Assembly (NCBI GenBank): GCA_964354215.1
Contig: CAYGYT010000001.1
Location: 161,419 to 225,418, forward strand
Length of the DNA stretch: 64,000 nt
Source: CAVRZR01 sp964354215
GTDB lineage: Bacteria; Actinomycetota; Coriobacteriia; Anaerosomatales; CAVRZR01
Direction: 5' to 3'
Each line of letters opens with the position of its first letter. Position 1 is the first letter of the stretch. Shown here in pieces: positions 8,833-18,013 of this stretch. The notes under the pieces were generated by a model. It ran no database searches. It saw nothing but the letters and a program-made list of their open reading frames with translations, and was not told where the DNA came from. A program made the translations under genes and the position numbers.

Positions 8833-8858
8833 GGCCCGCGGAGCCAAGACCGCGGGCC
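8833..8858. terminator. GC hairpin between MFS gene and tRNA-Arg
   Basis: Perfect 9-bp stem GGCCCGCGG / CCGCGGGCC with an 8-base loop (8842-8849). It lies between two converging genes and could stop transcription from both; there is no long T run, only ATTCTC on the minus side. Confidence 0.55.
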
Positions 8859-8875
8859 ACATGATGTGCAGATGG

Positions 8876-8948
8876 TGCCCCCGGCAGGATTCGAACCTGC
8901 GACACCAGGTTTAGGAAACCTGTGCTCTATCCCCTGAGCTACGAGGGC
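8876..8948 (-). tRNA. tRNA-Arg (anticodon CCT)
   Basis: Full cloverleaf on the minus strand: acceptor GCCCTCG/CGGGGGC, D-arm GCTC...GAGC, anticodon stem CAGGT/ACCTG around loop TTCCTAA (anticodon CCT, reads AGG), T-arm GCAGG-TTCGAAT-CCTGC, discriminator A. The 3' CCA is not encoded. Confidence 0.95.
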
Positions 8949-8990
8949 GCGCGTTGCATCATAACAATCATGCTGTTGAAGCGGTGTGCG

Positions 8991-9701
8991 TCACCTCGCC
9001 GCCGGGATCGATCTGATGACGTCGGATAGGTCGTTCGCGGATCGGTTCAGGCACACTCGCGTGATGGCCCCGACCGACGGATTCACGCCGGCCTTCGTGT
9101 AGTTCGAGACGAGCGACCAGTACCACCGGTGGGAGAACGATGCGGCACCGCGCGCCTTGCCCTGCACATTCGTGACGCGCTGGTAGCCATCGCTTTGTAT
9201 CCAGCCGCGGCGCTCGCCGGCGTAGCTCGTGAGCAGATCGACGGCTTCCTCGTACTTGCCGTGCATCGACTGCTCGGCCGCGACTTTGTCGGTGTGGAGC
9301 GGCTGACAGATATCGGCGTAGTAGTGCGAGAGCAGCCCAACATACGTGCTGGCCCCGTCGTAGTCCTTCGCGCGGTAGGCCTTCACCGCGAGGGTGTAGC
9401 ACTCGCCGATACGTGCCGGCGCGTTGCCGTAGCGTCTGCCCCAGACATCGTAGGCGTGGTAGTACCAGTCCTGGAAGAGCATGTCCGGGTCGTCAGTGGC
9501 GGCAAGTGCGGTCGAGGTCTCGAGCCAGGATGGGCTGCCCGCGAGCCGCTGCGCCTCAGCAAGCACCCAGTCGTGCGTGCCGAAACCCCTGCCGTAGTTC
9601 GGGCCGTTGCTCCACGCGAACGCCGGAGTGGCGCTGCTGGCGCCGAGCACGAGGACGCCCACCAGGAGAATCGCTGTTCGCAGGTGCCCTCGAACCATCA
9701 T
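8991..9701 (-). CDS. Secreted zinc-dependent phospholipase C-like protein
   Basis: 236 residues with a clear Sec signal peptide ending near PAFA, after which the mature chain starts with Trp (WSNGPNYG). That N-terminal Trp, GTHDWVL, HYYADICQPLHT, and a later MHGKYEE are the zinc ligands expected for the bacterial phospholipase C / S1-P1 nuclease fold, which binds three zinc ions using the free N-terminus. It probably hydrolyses phospholipids or other phosphodiesters outside the cell. The two tandem ATGs (9701 and 9698) cannot be separated. It is the last gene of a run of exported proteins on this strand. Confidence 0.82.
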   Translation of the reverse strand: MMVRGHLRTAILLVGVLVLGASSATPAFAWSNGPNYGRGFGTHDWVLAEAQRLAGSPSWLETSTALAATDDPDMLFQDWYYHAYDVWGRRYGNAPARIGECYTLAVKAYRAKDYDGASTYVGLLSHYYADICQPLHTDKVAAEQSMHGKYEEAVDLLTSYAGERRGWIQSDGYQRVTNVQGKARGAASFSHRWYWSLVSNYTKAGVNPSVGAITRVCLNRSANDLSDVIRSIPAAR

Positions 9702-9720
9702 GCCGCGCGCTTCCTCTCGG

Positions 9721-10164
9721 CTACTTGAAGACCCCGAAGTACCAGACGGCGAGCGCGATCGCGACGATAATGAGGACCCAGCCGACCGTCACCAGGCTGA
9801 ACACGCCCGTGCGAGCGGCCTTCTCCTCAGCTTCGATCTTCTCTTCGGCCGAGCGGTGCGGCTTCTCGCCGGCACCTTGCGCATTCTTCTCGCCGATCAG
9901 CTTCACGGCGTCGTCGGCGCGCTCGGCAGGAACTTCGAGCACGAGGCGCTTGTCGTCGTCGTGTTCGATGCGCGCCGATATGCCGTCCTGCTCAAGATGC
10001 CGGCGCTCGGACTCGAGCCGACTCCTCGCGCCTTCGCCGCTCACGCGGTCGACGACGGCCCACGCCTCGGCGCGCTCGGGTCGCTTCTCGGCGGCGTGCT
10101 CCGGTGCTGGCGGGATGGGCGGCTGTTCTGGGAAGAACGGATCGGTGCTGGGGGCGTCAGGCAT
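9721..10164 (-). CDS. Tail-anchored membrane protein with DUF2007-like domain
   Basis: 147 residues. A Pro-rich N-terminus leads to residues about 45-92, where 'LEQDGISARIEHDDDKRLVLEVPAE' style sequence resembles DUF2007 (a small signal-transduction-like domain), then a Lys/Glu-rich helix and a single C-terminal membrane segment (about residues 122-143, GWVLIIVAIALAVWYFG). The active part would therefore face the cytoplasm. Function is unknown; the DUF2007 match is by eye and tentative. Confidence 0.6.
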   Translation of the reverse strand: MPDAPSTDPFFPEQPPIPPAPEHAAEKRPERAEAWAVVDRVSGEGARSRLESERRHLEQDGISARIEHDDDKRLVLEVPAERADDAVKLIGEKNAQGAGEKPHRSAEEKIEAEEKAARTGVFSLVTVGWVLIIVAIALAVWYFGVFK

Positions 10165-10206
10165 GGGGCAGGGTCCTCTCGACGATGTCAGCGTGTCGGG
10201 TCAGGT

Positions 10207-11040
10207 TCAGGCTGCGGGCGGCTGGTCAGACGTCATCACGGACACGTTCTTCTCCTTCACGAACGCGAGTACCTCGTCGACATGGCAGCCAAGCCCGAGG
10301 TTGATGAACTGGTGCTCGATGATCTTCTCACCTTCCGCGGTCGTGACTTCGGGACTGAAGCCGAGCGGGAGGTGGATCGTCGAGCTCTGGATCGCCCAGA
10401 CGCGGCCGGAGAGGTCGAAGATGGGACCTCCGCTCTGTCCGCGGAGCCCGGGCGAGGACGTTTCGAGGAAGCGCACCTTGCGGCCGGTCGCCGAGTTCTC
10501 CCTTATCGCATCACGCGTGTAGATGCCGTCGACCGGGAACCGAGGAATCGGCGTGACCCCTGGAGCGAGGCTAAAGGCCTTCGTCTTCTCGTCGAAGGTC
10601 GCCGACGCCTGGTGCAGCGGGTAGCCCAGGCGACACAGCTGGTCTCCGGGCCGGATCGCGCTCGCCGGCTGCCCGAAGACCGGGTAGGCGCCAATCGACG
10701 CGGGGTTGAAGCCTTTGAGACGGGTGAGCGCGAGGTCGCGGTCGAAATCGACGTGCACGTCGGTCATGCCGATCGAGTCGACGCCCCACCAGTACGAGAC
10801 GTTCGTGAGCCTGCCGGCGTCGTCTGTGACGGCCGGGGCTGGGCCTGTGTTCGCGCCCCAGGCCGACGGGTCCGCGGCGCGAAGCGCTTCCATCATGTGG
10901 CCGGCTGTGAGCGCCCAGCCTTCGGCATTCAAGACGATGTACGCACCGATGCTGCAGCGGACGGTCCCATCGGCGGACCGTGTGGAGATGACGAGCGGGC
11001 GCGTGAAGCCACCTGCGATCTCGATCGCGTCTGCGAACAC
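10207..11040 (-). CDS. Trypsin-like serine protease domain protein
   Basis: 277 residues with a complete chymotrypsin-fold triad: His48 in LTAGHM, Asp102 in DRDLALTRL and Ser203 in GLRGQSGGPIFD. The spacing matches DegP/HtrA-like and other trypsin-like peptidases, but no PDZ domain follows. No signal peptide is seen, although its neighbours are exported, so it may act inside the cell or the start may be elsewhere. GTG at 11040 with GGAGGG upstream is a good start. Confidence 0.82.
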   Translation of the reverse strand: MFADAIEIAGGFTRPLVISTRSADGTVRCSIGAYIVLNAEGWALTAGHMMEALRAADPSAWGANTGPAPAVTDDAGRLTNVSYWWGVDSIGMTDVHVDFDRDLALTRLKGFNPASIGAYPVFGQPASAIRPGDQLCRLGYPLHQASATFDEKTKAFSLAPGVTPIPRFPVDGIYTRDAIRENSATGRKVRFLETSSPGLRGQSGGPIFDLSGRVWAIQSSTIHLPLGFSPEVTTAEGEKIIEHQFINLGLGCHVDEVLAFVKEKNVSVMTSDQPPAA

Positions 11041-11118
11041 GTTCCCTCCGCGAGTCGGGGTGCCGACACCTGGTATCGCCGTCTCGTCAGAGACTACCCT
11101 ACGCTGAGAGGGAGCACC

Positions 11119-12438
11119 TCACTCGAGCGCTCGATAGATGCGTACCAGAGTCCGGGCGGCGGCTTGGTCCTCGATCCAGGGGCCGAGGTCGTTCCACAGC
11201 AGCAGCGTGTTGGTTGGGCGGGCGCTGGCGCAGGTCTGCCACCAACCCTCGTCCTCACGCGTCTCGAGAAGCGGCGCGCGCGTCCGGCGCTCGGGGTCGG
11301 CGAGCCAGATGCGGCGGACCCGTCTCGTGATGCCGCCCGGTGTGCCGACCATGCTGGCCTCGAGGCTCTCGAATGCGGCGTAGCGGCCGAAGAAGGCGGG
11401 ATCGATCGAGTCGATGCCCGCGAGCAGAACACCGCTGCGACTCGGGCCGTCGCTGGAGCTTCCCATGCGGCTCGCGGCCGAGCTCCGCGGCGCGAGCGGC
11501 GCGAAGTACAGGCTCGGCCAAGCGGCGCCCTCCCCGGGGAAGACGGCCCACGAAAGCCACTCATCGGACGCGCGCACGAAGTGCGAGACGGGGTGCTCGT
11601 TGTCCAAGTCGCGGGTGACCAGGATCCGTGCGGTCTCCGGATCGAAGAGTCGAGCGCGCACGTGGAAAGGCCGCGTATCGTCCAGTGTCTCGGTCATGCT
11701 GAGCAGCCCGTTGGTCGCACAGAACGTGGGAAACGCGTGGTTGGTTCGTAGCACTGTCCGCCGCTCAACGGTCACCAGGTCCAGCGACTCGACCGCGCCC
11801 GACCGCGGGACGTACTCCTGGCGGGGGCTCGGCACCTTGTTGACGCTCCAGAACACCTTCGAGTCGAGCACCGCGTAGTGAGGTCTCAGCTTGTAGTCAG
11901 TGCGGCCTTCGTCAACGAGTCTCGGCTTGCCGAGGACGAAGTCGTTCGCATCGATCCGCGCTGCGTAGAGTCGCCAGGTGGTGTTCCTCGGGTCGGCTTC
12001 CTCGTCCGGGCTGACTTCCTCCCAGACGAGCCACGAGTCGGAGAGCTTGGGCGTGTGGACGGAGTAGCCGCCAGCTGCGTTCACGGCCTGTTCCAGCACG
12101 ATGCGATGCGCGCCGGAGGCCAGATCGAGCAGCCCGAAGACCACGTGGCCGGCATTCTGGCTTGTCTCGGAGTACGCGGCGATATGTTCGGTGTAGTCGG
12201 TGACTTGCGAGCCCGCGGGCAGCTCGAACTGCCGGAACGCGAGCCGCGGCGTGGCCGTGTCTGCCAGCGAGATCGTGGGCGGGTAGCGAATCGCCGAGGA
12301 CGTCTCGGTCGAGCGCGCTCGTGGCGCCGACGGCCGAGGCTGCGTACGCGAGTCGCTGGAGCCCGGCGTGCAGGCCGGCACCAGCAGCAGAGCTGCGAGG
12401 ACGGTGAGCCACGCGACGCGTGGATTGACGTTGGACAT
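11119..12438 (-). CDS. Lipoprotein, probable beta-propeller
   Basis: 439 residues. The signal ends in lipobox VPAC (Cys at about residue 23) followed by a Ser/Pro/Arg-rich linker. The rest repeats blocks of about 45-60 residues of the kind 'LSDSWLVWEE...WRLYAARI' (aromatic-rich strands followed by a short turn), typical of TolB/WD-like propeller blades, so a binding or scaffold role outside the membrane is likely. No enzyme motif is visible. GGAGGA lies 5-6 bases before the ATG. Confidence 0.6.
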   Translation of the reverse strand: MSNVNPRVAWLTVLAALLLVPACTPGSSDSRTQPRPSAPRARSTETSSAIRYPPTISLADTATPRLAFRQFELPAGSQVTDYTEHIAAYSETSQNAGHVVFGLLDLASGAHRIVLEQAVNAAGGYSVHTPKLSDSWLVWEEVSPDEEADPRNTTWRLYAARIDANDFVLGKPRLVDEGRTDYKLRPHYAVLDSKVFWSVNKVPSPRQEYVPRSGAVESLDLVTVERRTVLRTNHAFPTFCATNGLLSMTETLDDTRPFHVRARLFDPETARILVTRDLDNEHPVSHFVRASDEWLSWAVFPGEGAAWPSLYFAPLAPRSSAASRMGSSSDGPSRSGVLLAGIDSIDPAFFGRYAAFESLEASMVGTPGGITRRVRRIWLADPERRTRAPLLETREDEGWWQTCASARPTNTLLLWNDLGPWIEDQAAARTLVRIYRALE

Positions 12439-12480
12439 GGGCGGTCCTCCGGTTGGCTGAAGGATGACACAGTCGGGGAA

Positions 12481-12513
12481 TGCGGGGCCCGGCTCGGCAT
12501 TCCGGGCCCCGCA
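12481..12513 (-). terminator. Strong hairpin after the C39-like peptidase gene
   Basis: Perfect 12-bp stem TGCGGGGCCCGG / CCGGGCCCCGCA with a 9-base loop, 10 bases beyond the stop codon of the upstream minus-strand gene. No T run follows. Confidence 0.65.
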
Positions 12514-12522
12514 GGGGGAGGC

Positions 12523-13284
12523 TCAGGGCGCGGACACGACCGCTCGGCGGAAGTGGTTGTAGACGCCGTTCCAGACGATCGCGCGGTCGTACGTGGAGTG
12601 GCCGAAGGTGTTGCCCCCGCCGTAGTAGCCGGCCTCGTCGAAGACGTCGTTGAGGCGGATCGTCCCGTATCGCCAGTCGAAGGCCTCGATGGGGACGATG
12701 TGACCAGCGTAGTCGCGGGTGTAGTTGGGCCAGATGCTCGCGATGATCTTGAGGTCCGTGGCGAGCGGCATGCCGTGGTTCATGATGCTGTCCGACACCC
12801 GCACGTTGAACTGCGATTCGGTCAGCGGGCCGTAGTAGTAGTACGGCATTCGAGCGAAGTAGCGAAGGCAGTCGTCGACGAGCGAGAAGTCCGTGCCGTT
12901 GCTGTTCGTGCCCATGGCGCTAGCGTAGGTGCTCTGCGACACGTAGCTGCCGAAGTAGTGATCGATCACCTGGCAGGTGGCGGGGCCGCACCAGTAGCCA
13001 CGCTCTTGCCGATGGCTGGGTGTCCAGAGAGAGCCGTACGGCGCGTCTACGATCATCGGGACGATACCGCCGGTCTTTCCCCCACCCCGCGAGTCCGCGT
13101 CGAGTGCCGCGGTCTCGCGCTCGAGGCGAGCCTTGGTTGCGGCCTCCCGCGGGGTCAGGACGTCTTGGGTGGGCGTGGGGTTGTCGCCGGTCCCGGCCGC
13201 GACGGCGGCGGGAGCGCAGGCGCACGCGACCGCAGCCGCAAGGCAGCCGGCAACGACGAGTGTTCGAATCGGATGTGTTCTCAC
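12523..13284 (-). CDS. Secreted C39-like (papain-fold) peptidase
   Basis: 253 residues. A signal peptide covers residues 1-30. Residues 85-250 match the peptidase C39-like (C39_2) family: catalytic Cys99 in RGYWCGPATCQ, His195 in YAGHIVPIEAFDW and a following Asn/Asp (RLND, 212-213). Such secreted cysteine peptidases act on extracellular peptides; no ABC transporter is attached, so it is not a bacteriocin exporter. The GTG at 13284 is favoured because GAGGAGGGG lies 4 bases upstream; an open frame continues far upstream but overlaps the giant gene. It sits just downstream of the giant pair but hairpins on both sides suggest its own transcript. Confidence 0.78.
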   Translation of the reverse strand: MRTHPIRTLVVAGCLAAAVACACAPAAVAAGTGDNPTPTQDVLTPREAATKARLERETAALDADSRGGGKTGGIVPMIVDAPYGSLWTPSHRQERGYWCGPATCQVIDHYFGSYVSQSTYASAMGTNSNGTDFSLVDDCLRYFARMPYYYYGPLTESQFNVRVSDSIMNHGMPLATDLKIIASIWPNYTRDYAGHIVPIEAFDWRYGTIRLNDVFDEAGYYGGGNTFGHSTYDRAIVWNGVYNHFRRAVVSAP

Positions 13285-13458
13285 AGTTCCCCTCCTCAGT
13301 AGAGCTGCAGTAGAGCTTCGTGAGCCGAACGTTCGCGTCGTCAGGCTCGATGGCTGGCGCGCCGAGGAGGAGTGTTGCGCACGGGCCATAGCCAGGCCTT
13401 GCCGAAGCCTTACCCGGGCGCCGAACCCGCGTGCATCTCGGGCCCGGGCGCAAAGAGC

Positions 13459-13484
13459 GAAGCCCCGGCGGATGCCGGGGCTTC
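13459..13484 (-). terminator. Rho-independent terminator after the 1,497-residue protein gene
   Basis: Stem of 11 bp (GAAGCCCCGGC / GCCGGGGCTTC) with a GGAT loop, 30 bases past the giant gene's stop; on the minus strand it is followed by a weak T-rich GCTCTTTG. Confidence 0.75.
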
Positions 13485-13514
13485 GGCGAAACGACAGGTG
13501 TGCCTGGCGAGCTC

Positions 13515-16500
13515 CTATCTGCCAACGATCACCGGAAGAGTGACTCCGCTCCCCGCCGGAGGAGTGAGGGGGAGCGTGTCCGCGTAGACGAGGCGCGCTG
13601 CCTGCGGGACCATGGCAACAACGCCCGGAGCGGTGTCGGCGGTATGGAACCACTCGTATTCCCTGATGACGAGCCGGTAGGTCTCTCCCCCGGCCGTGCT
13701 TGGGAACGCGAGTGACTTCTCCCAGGTCGTGTACGTGGCCCCGGCGATGATGAGGATCAGCGGAACGGCCTTCCTGGAGAGCTCTGTCTCCGTGCCTACG
13801 GGCAGCCAGCCGGTTGGGTGGTTCTCGTCTGCCGTCTGAGTCGTGAGCAGCTTCTCGAACTGGGCGGTGACCGTCGCCTTCTTGCCTGCGTGGTGCTTGC
13901 TCACGTGCGACTCGCTGTAGCTCTGGCCAGAGACGGTCAGCCTCACCTGCCAGCCGAACGGCGACGTCGCCCACTGGATCGAGGCCGAGCGCTCCGCCGC
14001 CAGCTGGGCGAAGTCGCCTATGACGACCGGCGACAGCTCGAGGCCGGACAGCGAGTACTTCTGGTAGCGGGCGAGCGCCAGCTTCACGAACGGATAGTAG
14101 GTGCCCCCCGCGTCGACCTGGATGTCCGCGAACCACATGTCGCGGTCGGCGTCGAAATCTACGTTGTAGGTCGCAAGCGAGACAGTCGAGCCATCCTCCG
14201 TGAGCGTGAGGCCGCCAACCGAACCGGCCTTCTGCTTGAACGAGACGACGTTGGCGTTCGTGAACGGCAGGGTGCCGCTTGACTTCCAGATGGGGTCCTC
14301 ACCCCACTGCGTGTGCCAGCGGGTGGGCGTGCCGCGACCCGGCGTGCACACGATGGCGAGCTGCTCGTTGTCGCCCGACGAGAACCACGGACGCTCGAGG
14401 TAGACTCTGAGACCGCCTCCGGAGCGCTTGCTCGACGTTGCGTTCTTGGTCCACCCGTAGGTCGGGATGATGTAGCCGATGCTCGGCGCCGCTGGTTTGG
14501 CAGAGCTCGGAACGTGGATGGCCATCTTCGGCGATGTCCGCGTGAAGACGGCATTGGGGTCATCGGCGAAGAACTCCGGGAAGCGTGACGTCGCTGTCGC
14601 CGCGTAGTTGATGAGGCGGTGTTTCGTGTCGCCGAAGAAGTGCCTCTGTGCGTTGGCCTTCGGATCGTCGGCGAGGGCCTTGATGGGAGCGTACGTGGGC
14701 TTCGCGAGCTTCAGCCCCAGGTCGAGCACGGTCGTGTCGGCGGGACCCACGGTGACGTTGAAGACCTTCTCCCTGCGGGCCACCGAGGTGTCCTCGCCGT
14801 TGGGATCCTTCCATTTGGGCGCGCCGGCGGACGAGTCGTCGACGTTCTCGTGCCAGTCCGCCTCGACGTCGAGCTTCGCCGTGCTCTTCCCGTGGATGGG
14901 CATCCAGTCGACGAGAACGCCGAAGGGCTCACCTTTCTTCCGAGTCACGCGTGCGTAGCTCGTGAAGTTGGGAGCGATCATCGGCTGCTGGACCGCATGG
15001 ACCAACGTGAGTCTGTCGTTGGGGGTGATCGTCCAGTTCCTGCCGAGGATGCTCACGCCCACAAGCGCCTTGAGGTCCGCGGTCATGGTCGACTTGATCA
15101 GCGTTGGCAGTGGAGCCGCCGTGGGGAGCGCCATCTGCTTCAGGCCGACGAGGCGCGCAACGGTGGTCTTGCGGACAAAGGGGCGGGTGCCCCACTCGTA
15201 GACCTCCATGAGGTTGAGGTCGGCGGGGTTGGTGAACGAGCTGAGCTCGACGGCCACCTTCTCGGCCTTCGGCAATTCCACGGTGAGCGTGCGAGCGGTC
15301 GAGTTCCACTTGGGCGCTGCTGGTGTGGCATGGGCGGCCAGTCGTGAGTCGGTCCCCTCGATGCCGTTGATGATGAGCTTGAAGGAGCGCTTGTTGTACC
15401 ACTTCTGCCCGGCCTGATCGAAGTCGACCATGACCGTCTTGACGGTCTCGGTCTTGCCGACGCCGATCGGGATCTTCACGACCCCGACCTTCGCGACGCT
15501 GCCGAGCGTCGGGCTCACGGCTGCCGCCGTCATGCGGACACCCGAGGCAGTCGCCGGCGTGCCCGGCAGCCCCGTGAGCGTGGCGCCACGCGAAAGCATG
15601 TCCGGGAGGTAGGGAAGCGTACCGTCGGGCTTCTCGACCTTGTCCGTCGGAGCCTGCTGCGTGTACTCCTTCGGCACGTAGGGCTGCTTTGTTCGGAGCT
15701 GGCCTGGAAGAAGCGGGGTCAAGGGCGACGGATACGCGACCGGCGGGATGCTCGGCCCGATCGCCAGCGCCTTGCCGGAGGCCTTCACCGCACCCTCCGA
15801 TGCCGTCTCAGCATCAAACTCGAAGGTGTCGCGCACCGCGAGCATCGAGTGCAGCGTGGGGTCGACCGGCTTGCCGGGCTTGAGTGCGTCGTCGAGGCCG
15901 CCCAGCTCCTCGGCCATTTCGACCGAGGACTTGGGGGGGGTGATATGGCGTGACGTCGGCGGGATGCTCGCAGGCGGCGTGTTGTAGTTGCTGCGCACGA
16001 CGAGGATCGCCGGCGACTCGCCGGGCTTCATGCGCTCGGCGATCACGACCACGGGGGCCTTCACGGGGTCTGTCCGACGGTTCACGACCTTGTCGCTGAC
16101 GGTCGGGTTCGCGTCTCCGGTCCCGCCCGGGTCAGCCGAGGGCGCGCCCGGGGCGAAGTCTACGCTGTTGCCGGCGAGATCGACGCTGCGCGCGCGGAAC
16201 CGGTAGGTGGTGCCGAACCGCTTCCTCGGCAGGGTCCCGGCCGGGACAACGAAGTCCGTCACGAGCGGAAAGTCGGGATCGACCCAGCGGCCGATCGGGT
16301 GCGTCTTCTGGTCCGGACCGACGGACTCGCGGATCATGGACGAACTGCCGTCGGCGTGCACCGCGAGAGCCGCTCCCGGGCGTGGCACGGCCAGACTCCA
16401 GCCCGTCCAGTCGAACATATGCTCGTGGACCCAGATCTCGTCCGGGATCTCATTCTCGTTGGTCTTGTTGGGATCCGACACGGCGGCGGTCTGGATCCAG

Positions 16501-18008
16501 CCCTCGTCTCCGAGCGTGGCCGCGCCGTCTTCGGCGAGCGTGGCCACGCCGCTCTTGAACCGGATGGTGGTGTCCCCGATCCCGTACTCACCGACGCGGG
16601 CGCAGAGCTTGTGCCACTTCTTCGTGACGCTGTCCCACACGTCGATGCGGTAGCCGCGGCTGACATCCTCGGCGTAGTTCAGGATGAGCTTCTCCTTGTT
16701 CGCCTCGAGCAGAGCGTCCTTGCTCGCGAGAGTCTCAACCATCGACTTGAGCTTCGAGCCGGCGCTGTTGACCGAGAGGCTCAGTGTCGAGGGCCCGAGA
16801 CCCGGCAGGCCCATCGGTTCGTACGTTGTCGAGGGCGAGACGGTTCCCGGGATAGGCCTCGCCACATCGACGCCGACGCCCGACGTTGCGGCTGCCTTCA
16901 CAGAGGCCGCCGAGGCGGCCTTGGCCTTCGCCACCGTTTTGATTTGCTTTGCCGCCGACACGGCTGTCGCCTTGAGTGCCAGGCCGGCGAAGTCCACGTC
17001 GACCGTTGCGATGGTCACCGGGTTCTTCGACGGCGTGGCCGGTGTGCGCATCACCATGTAGCCGCCCTTGAGCTCGCTCGACCTGGCGCGGGTCGCGAAA
17101 CCCTTCGCCGAGACGATGCCCGATCGCGTGAGCGCACCAGGTGTGAGGTCGTAGGCGGTCCAGGGCGACGCGCTGCCGGTCGGTGGCGTGGTCGGGACGA
17201 CGCGCAAGCGCTTCGCGAGCCTGAGCCTGTTGTCGTAGGGGATCTCGAGGTTGATCACAATCCCGAGGCCGAGCAGCATTCCCGGGAACTCGCCCAGCGA
17301 AGAGAGCGCGGTGTGGAAGTCCATCTTTGGGCGTTTCGGAACTGCCTTTGCGATCTCCGCTTGTGCCGAGACGACCCCGTCCTTCGGCGTGCTGTCGAAG
17401 CCTCTGTGGAACTCCTCGAACTCCTTGAACGCTGGGTCGCTATCGGACGCCATGGAGATCACGCGAATGGACGGCGGCCGCTGGATCGCCGGTATCAGCC
17501 GCATCAACGGAGACGACTTGAGTCCCGCAGGAGTGACCATGAGGTTGACGGCCGGTAGCTTGGAGACGAGAAGAGGATTGGCACCCACCGCGACGTATTG
17601 GTCCTGGACCTGCTTGATCACGGAGGGGACGCTGAAGGAGTTCACCTTCAGGGCCGGGATCTTGGGCACCTTGGACGGAACCAGGGTGTCCGGCTTGAAC
17701 ATGAGGTCCCAGAGCCCTGGCGAGGCTTGGGAGACAGGGGTGTACGTCCCGACGACGGCGGGGCTGTCGGCAAGGTCGGGTGAGAGGTTGTTCATCACTT
17801 CGACTTGGAACGACATCCCGTTCACCATCGACGCCCAGTTCACGCCGGCACCGTTCGAGAAGTCGGGGAAGTGGTCGAGCCGCCCGGGTGAGACGTCGTC
17901 TTCGAGTCTCGGCGACACGAACACCGAGAGCCTCAGCTTCTTGCCGCCCGACCCGGGAACGAGTCCGTTGGGCAGGGCCGTCCACATGACGCGCTGCTTC
18001 TTGGCCAT
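13515..18008 (-). CDS. Giant protein of unknown function, 1,497 residues (B of pair)
   Basis: I do not recognise this protein. ATG at 18008 lies 5 bases after the stop of the other giant gene, so they are an operon. There is no signal peptide or membrane segment. The N-terminus (WTALPNG, then LRLSVFVSPRLEDD) is followed by long beta-rich regions; an Ala/Lys-rich stretch lies around residues 355-390; near residue 600 is an 'YRFRARSVDLAGNSVD' block like fibronectin-III/Ig modules of surface proteins. The C-terminal quarter has 'YYPFVKLALARYQKYSLSGLELSPVV' type sequence. No catalytic motif stands out. The codon use matches other genes here, so recent transfer is not indicated. A structural, scaffold or exported-particle role is possible but unproven. 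Confidence 0.7.
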   Translation of the reverse strand: MAKKQRVMWTALPNGLVPGSGGKKLRLSVFVSPRLEDDVSPGRLDHFPDFSNGAGVNWASMVNGMSFQVEVMNNLSPDLADSPAVVGTYTPVSQASPGLWDLMFKPDTLVPSKVPKIPALKVNSFSVPSVIKQVQDQYVAVGANPLLVSKLPAVNLMVTPAGLKSSPLMRLIPAIQRPPSIRVISMASDSDPAFKEFEEFHRGFDSTPKDGVVSAQAEIAKAVPKRPKMDFHTALSSLGEFPGMLLGLGIVINLEIPYDNRLRLAKRLRVVPTTPPTGSASPWTAYDLTPGALTRSGIVSAKGFATRARSSELKGGYMVMRTPATPSKNPVTIATVDVDFAGLALKATAVSAAKQIKTVAKAKAASAASVKAAATSGVGVDVARPIPGTVSPSTTYEPMGLPGLGPSTLSLSVNSAGSKLKSMVETLASKDALLEANKEKLILNYAEDVSRGYRIDVWDSVTKKWHKLCARVGEYGIGDTTIRFKSGVATLAEDGAATLGDEGWIQTAAVSDPNKTNENEIPDEIWVHEHMFDWTGWSLAVPRPGAALAVHADGSSSMIRESVGPDQKTHPIGRWVDPDFPLVTDFVVPAGTLPRKRFGTTYRFRARSVDLAGNSVDFAPGAPSADPGGTGDANPTVSDKVVNRRTDPVKAPVVVIAERMKPGESPAILVVRSNYNTPPASIPPTSRHITPPKSSVEMAEELGGLDDALKPGKPVDPTLHSMLAVRDTFEFDAETASEGAVKASGKALAIGPSIPPVAYPSPLTPLLPGQLRTKQPYVPKEYTQQAPTDKVEKPDGTLPYLPDMLSRGATLTGLPGTPATASGVRMTAAAVSPTLGSVAKVGVVKIPIGVGKTETVKTVMVDFDQAGQKWYNKRSFKLIINGIEGTDSRLAAHATPAAPKWNSTARTLTVELPKAEKVAVELSSFTNPADLNLMEVYEWGTRPFVRKTTVARLVGLKQMALPTAAPLPTLIKSTMTADLKALVGVSILGRNWTITPNDRLTLVHAVQQPMIAPNFTSYARVTRKKGEPFGVLVDWMPIHGKSTAKLDVEADWHENVDDSSAGAPKWKDPNGEDTSVARREKVFNVTVGPADTTVLDLGLKLAKPTYAPIKALADDPKANAQRHFFGDTKHRLINYAATATSRFPEFFADDPNAVFTRTSPKMAIHVPSSAKPAAPSIGYIIPTYGWTKNATSSKRSGGGLRVYLERPWFSSGDNEQLAIVCTPGRGTPTRWHTQWGEDPIWKSSGTLPFTNANVVSFKQKAGSVGGLTLTEDGSTVSLATYNVDFDADRDMWFADIQVDAGGTYYPFVKLALARYQKYSLSGLELSPVVIGDFAQLAAERSASIQWATSPFGWQVRLTVSGQSYSESHVSKHHAGKKATVTAQFEKLLTTQTADENHPTGWLPVGTETELSRKAVPLILIIAGATYTTWEKSLAFPSTAGGETYRLVIREYEWFHTADTAPGVVAMVPQAARLVYADTLPLTPPAGSGVTLPVIVGR

Positions 18009-18013
18009 CTGAC

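Noticed and set aside
11878..13302. A 474-codon plus-strand frame opposite the lipoprotein and C39-like peptidase genes
   Set aside because: It overlaps two supported minus-strand genes and their ribosome sites, crosses a strong hairpin and shows no domain.
16299..17558. Plus-strand frame within giant gene B
   Set aside because: Antisense shadow of a long, well-biased minus-strand gene.
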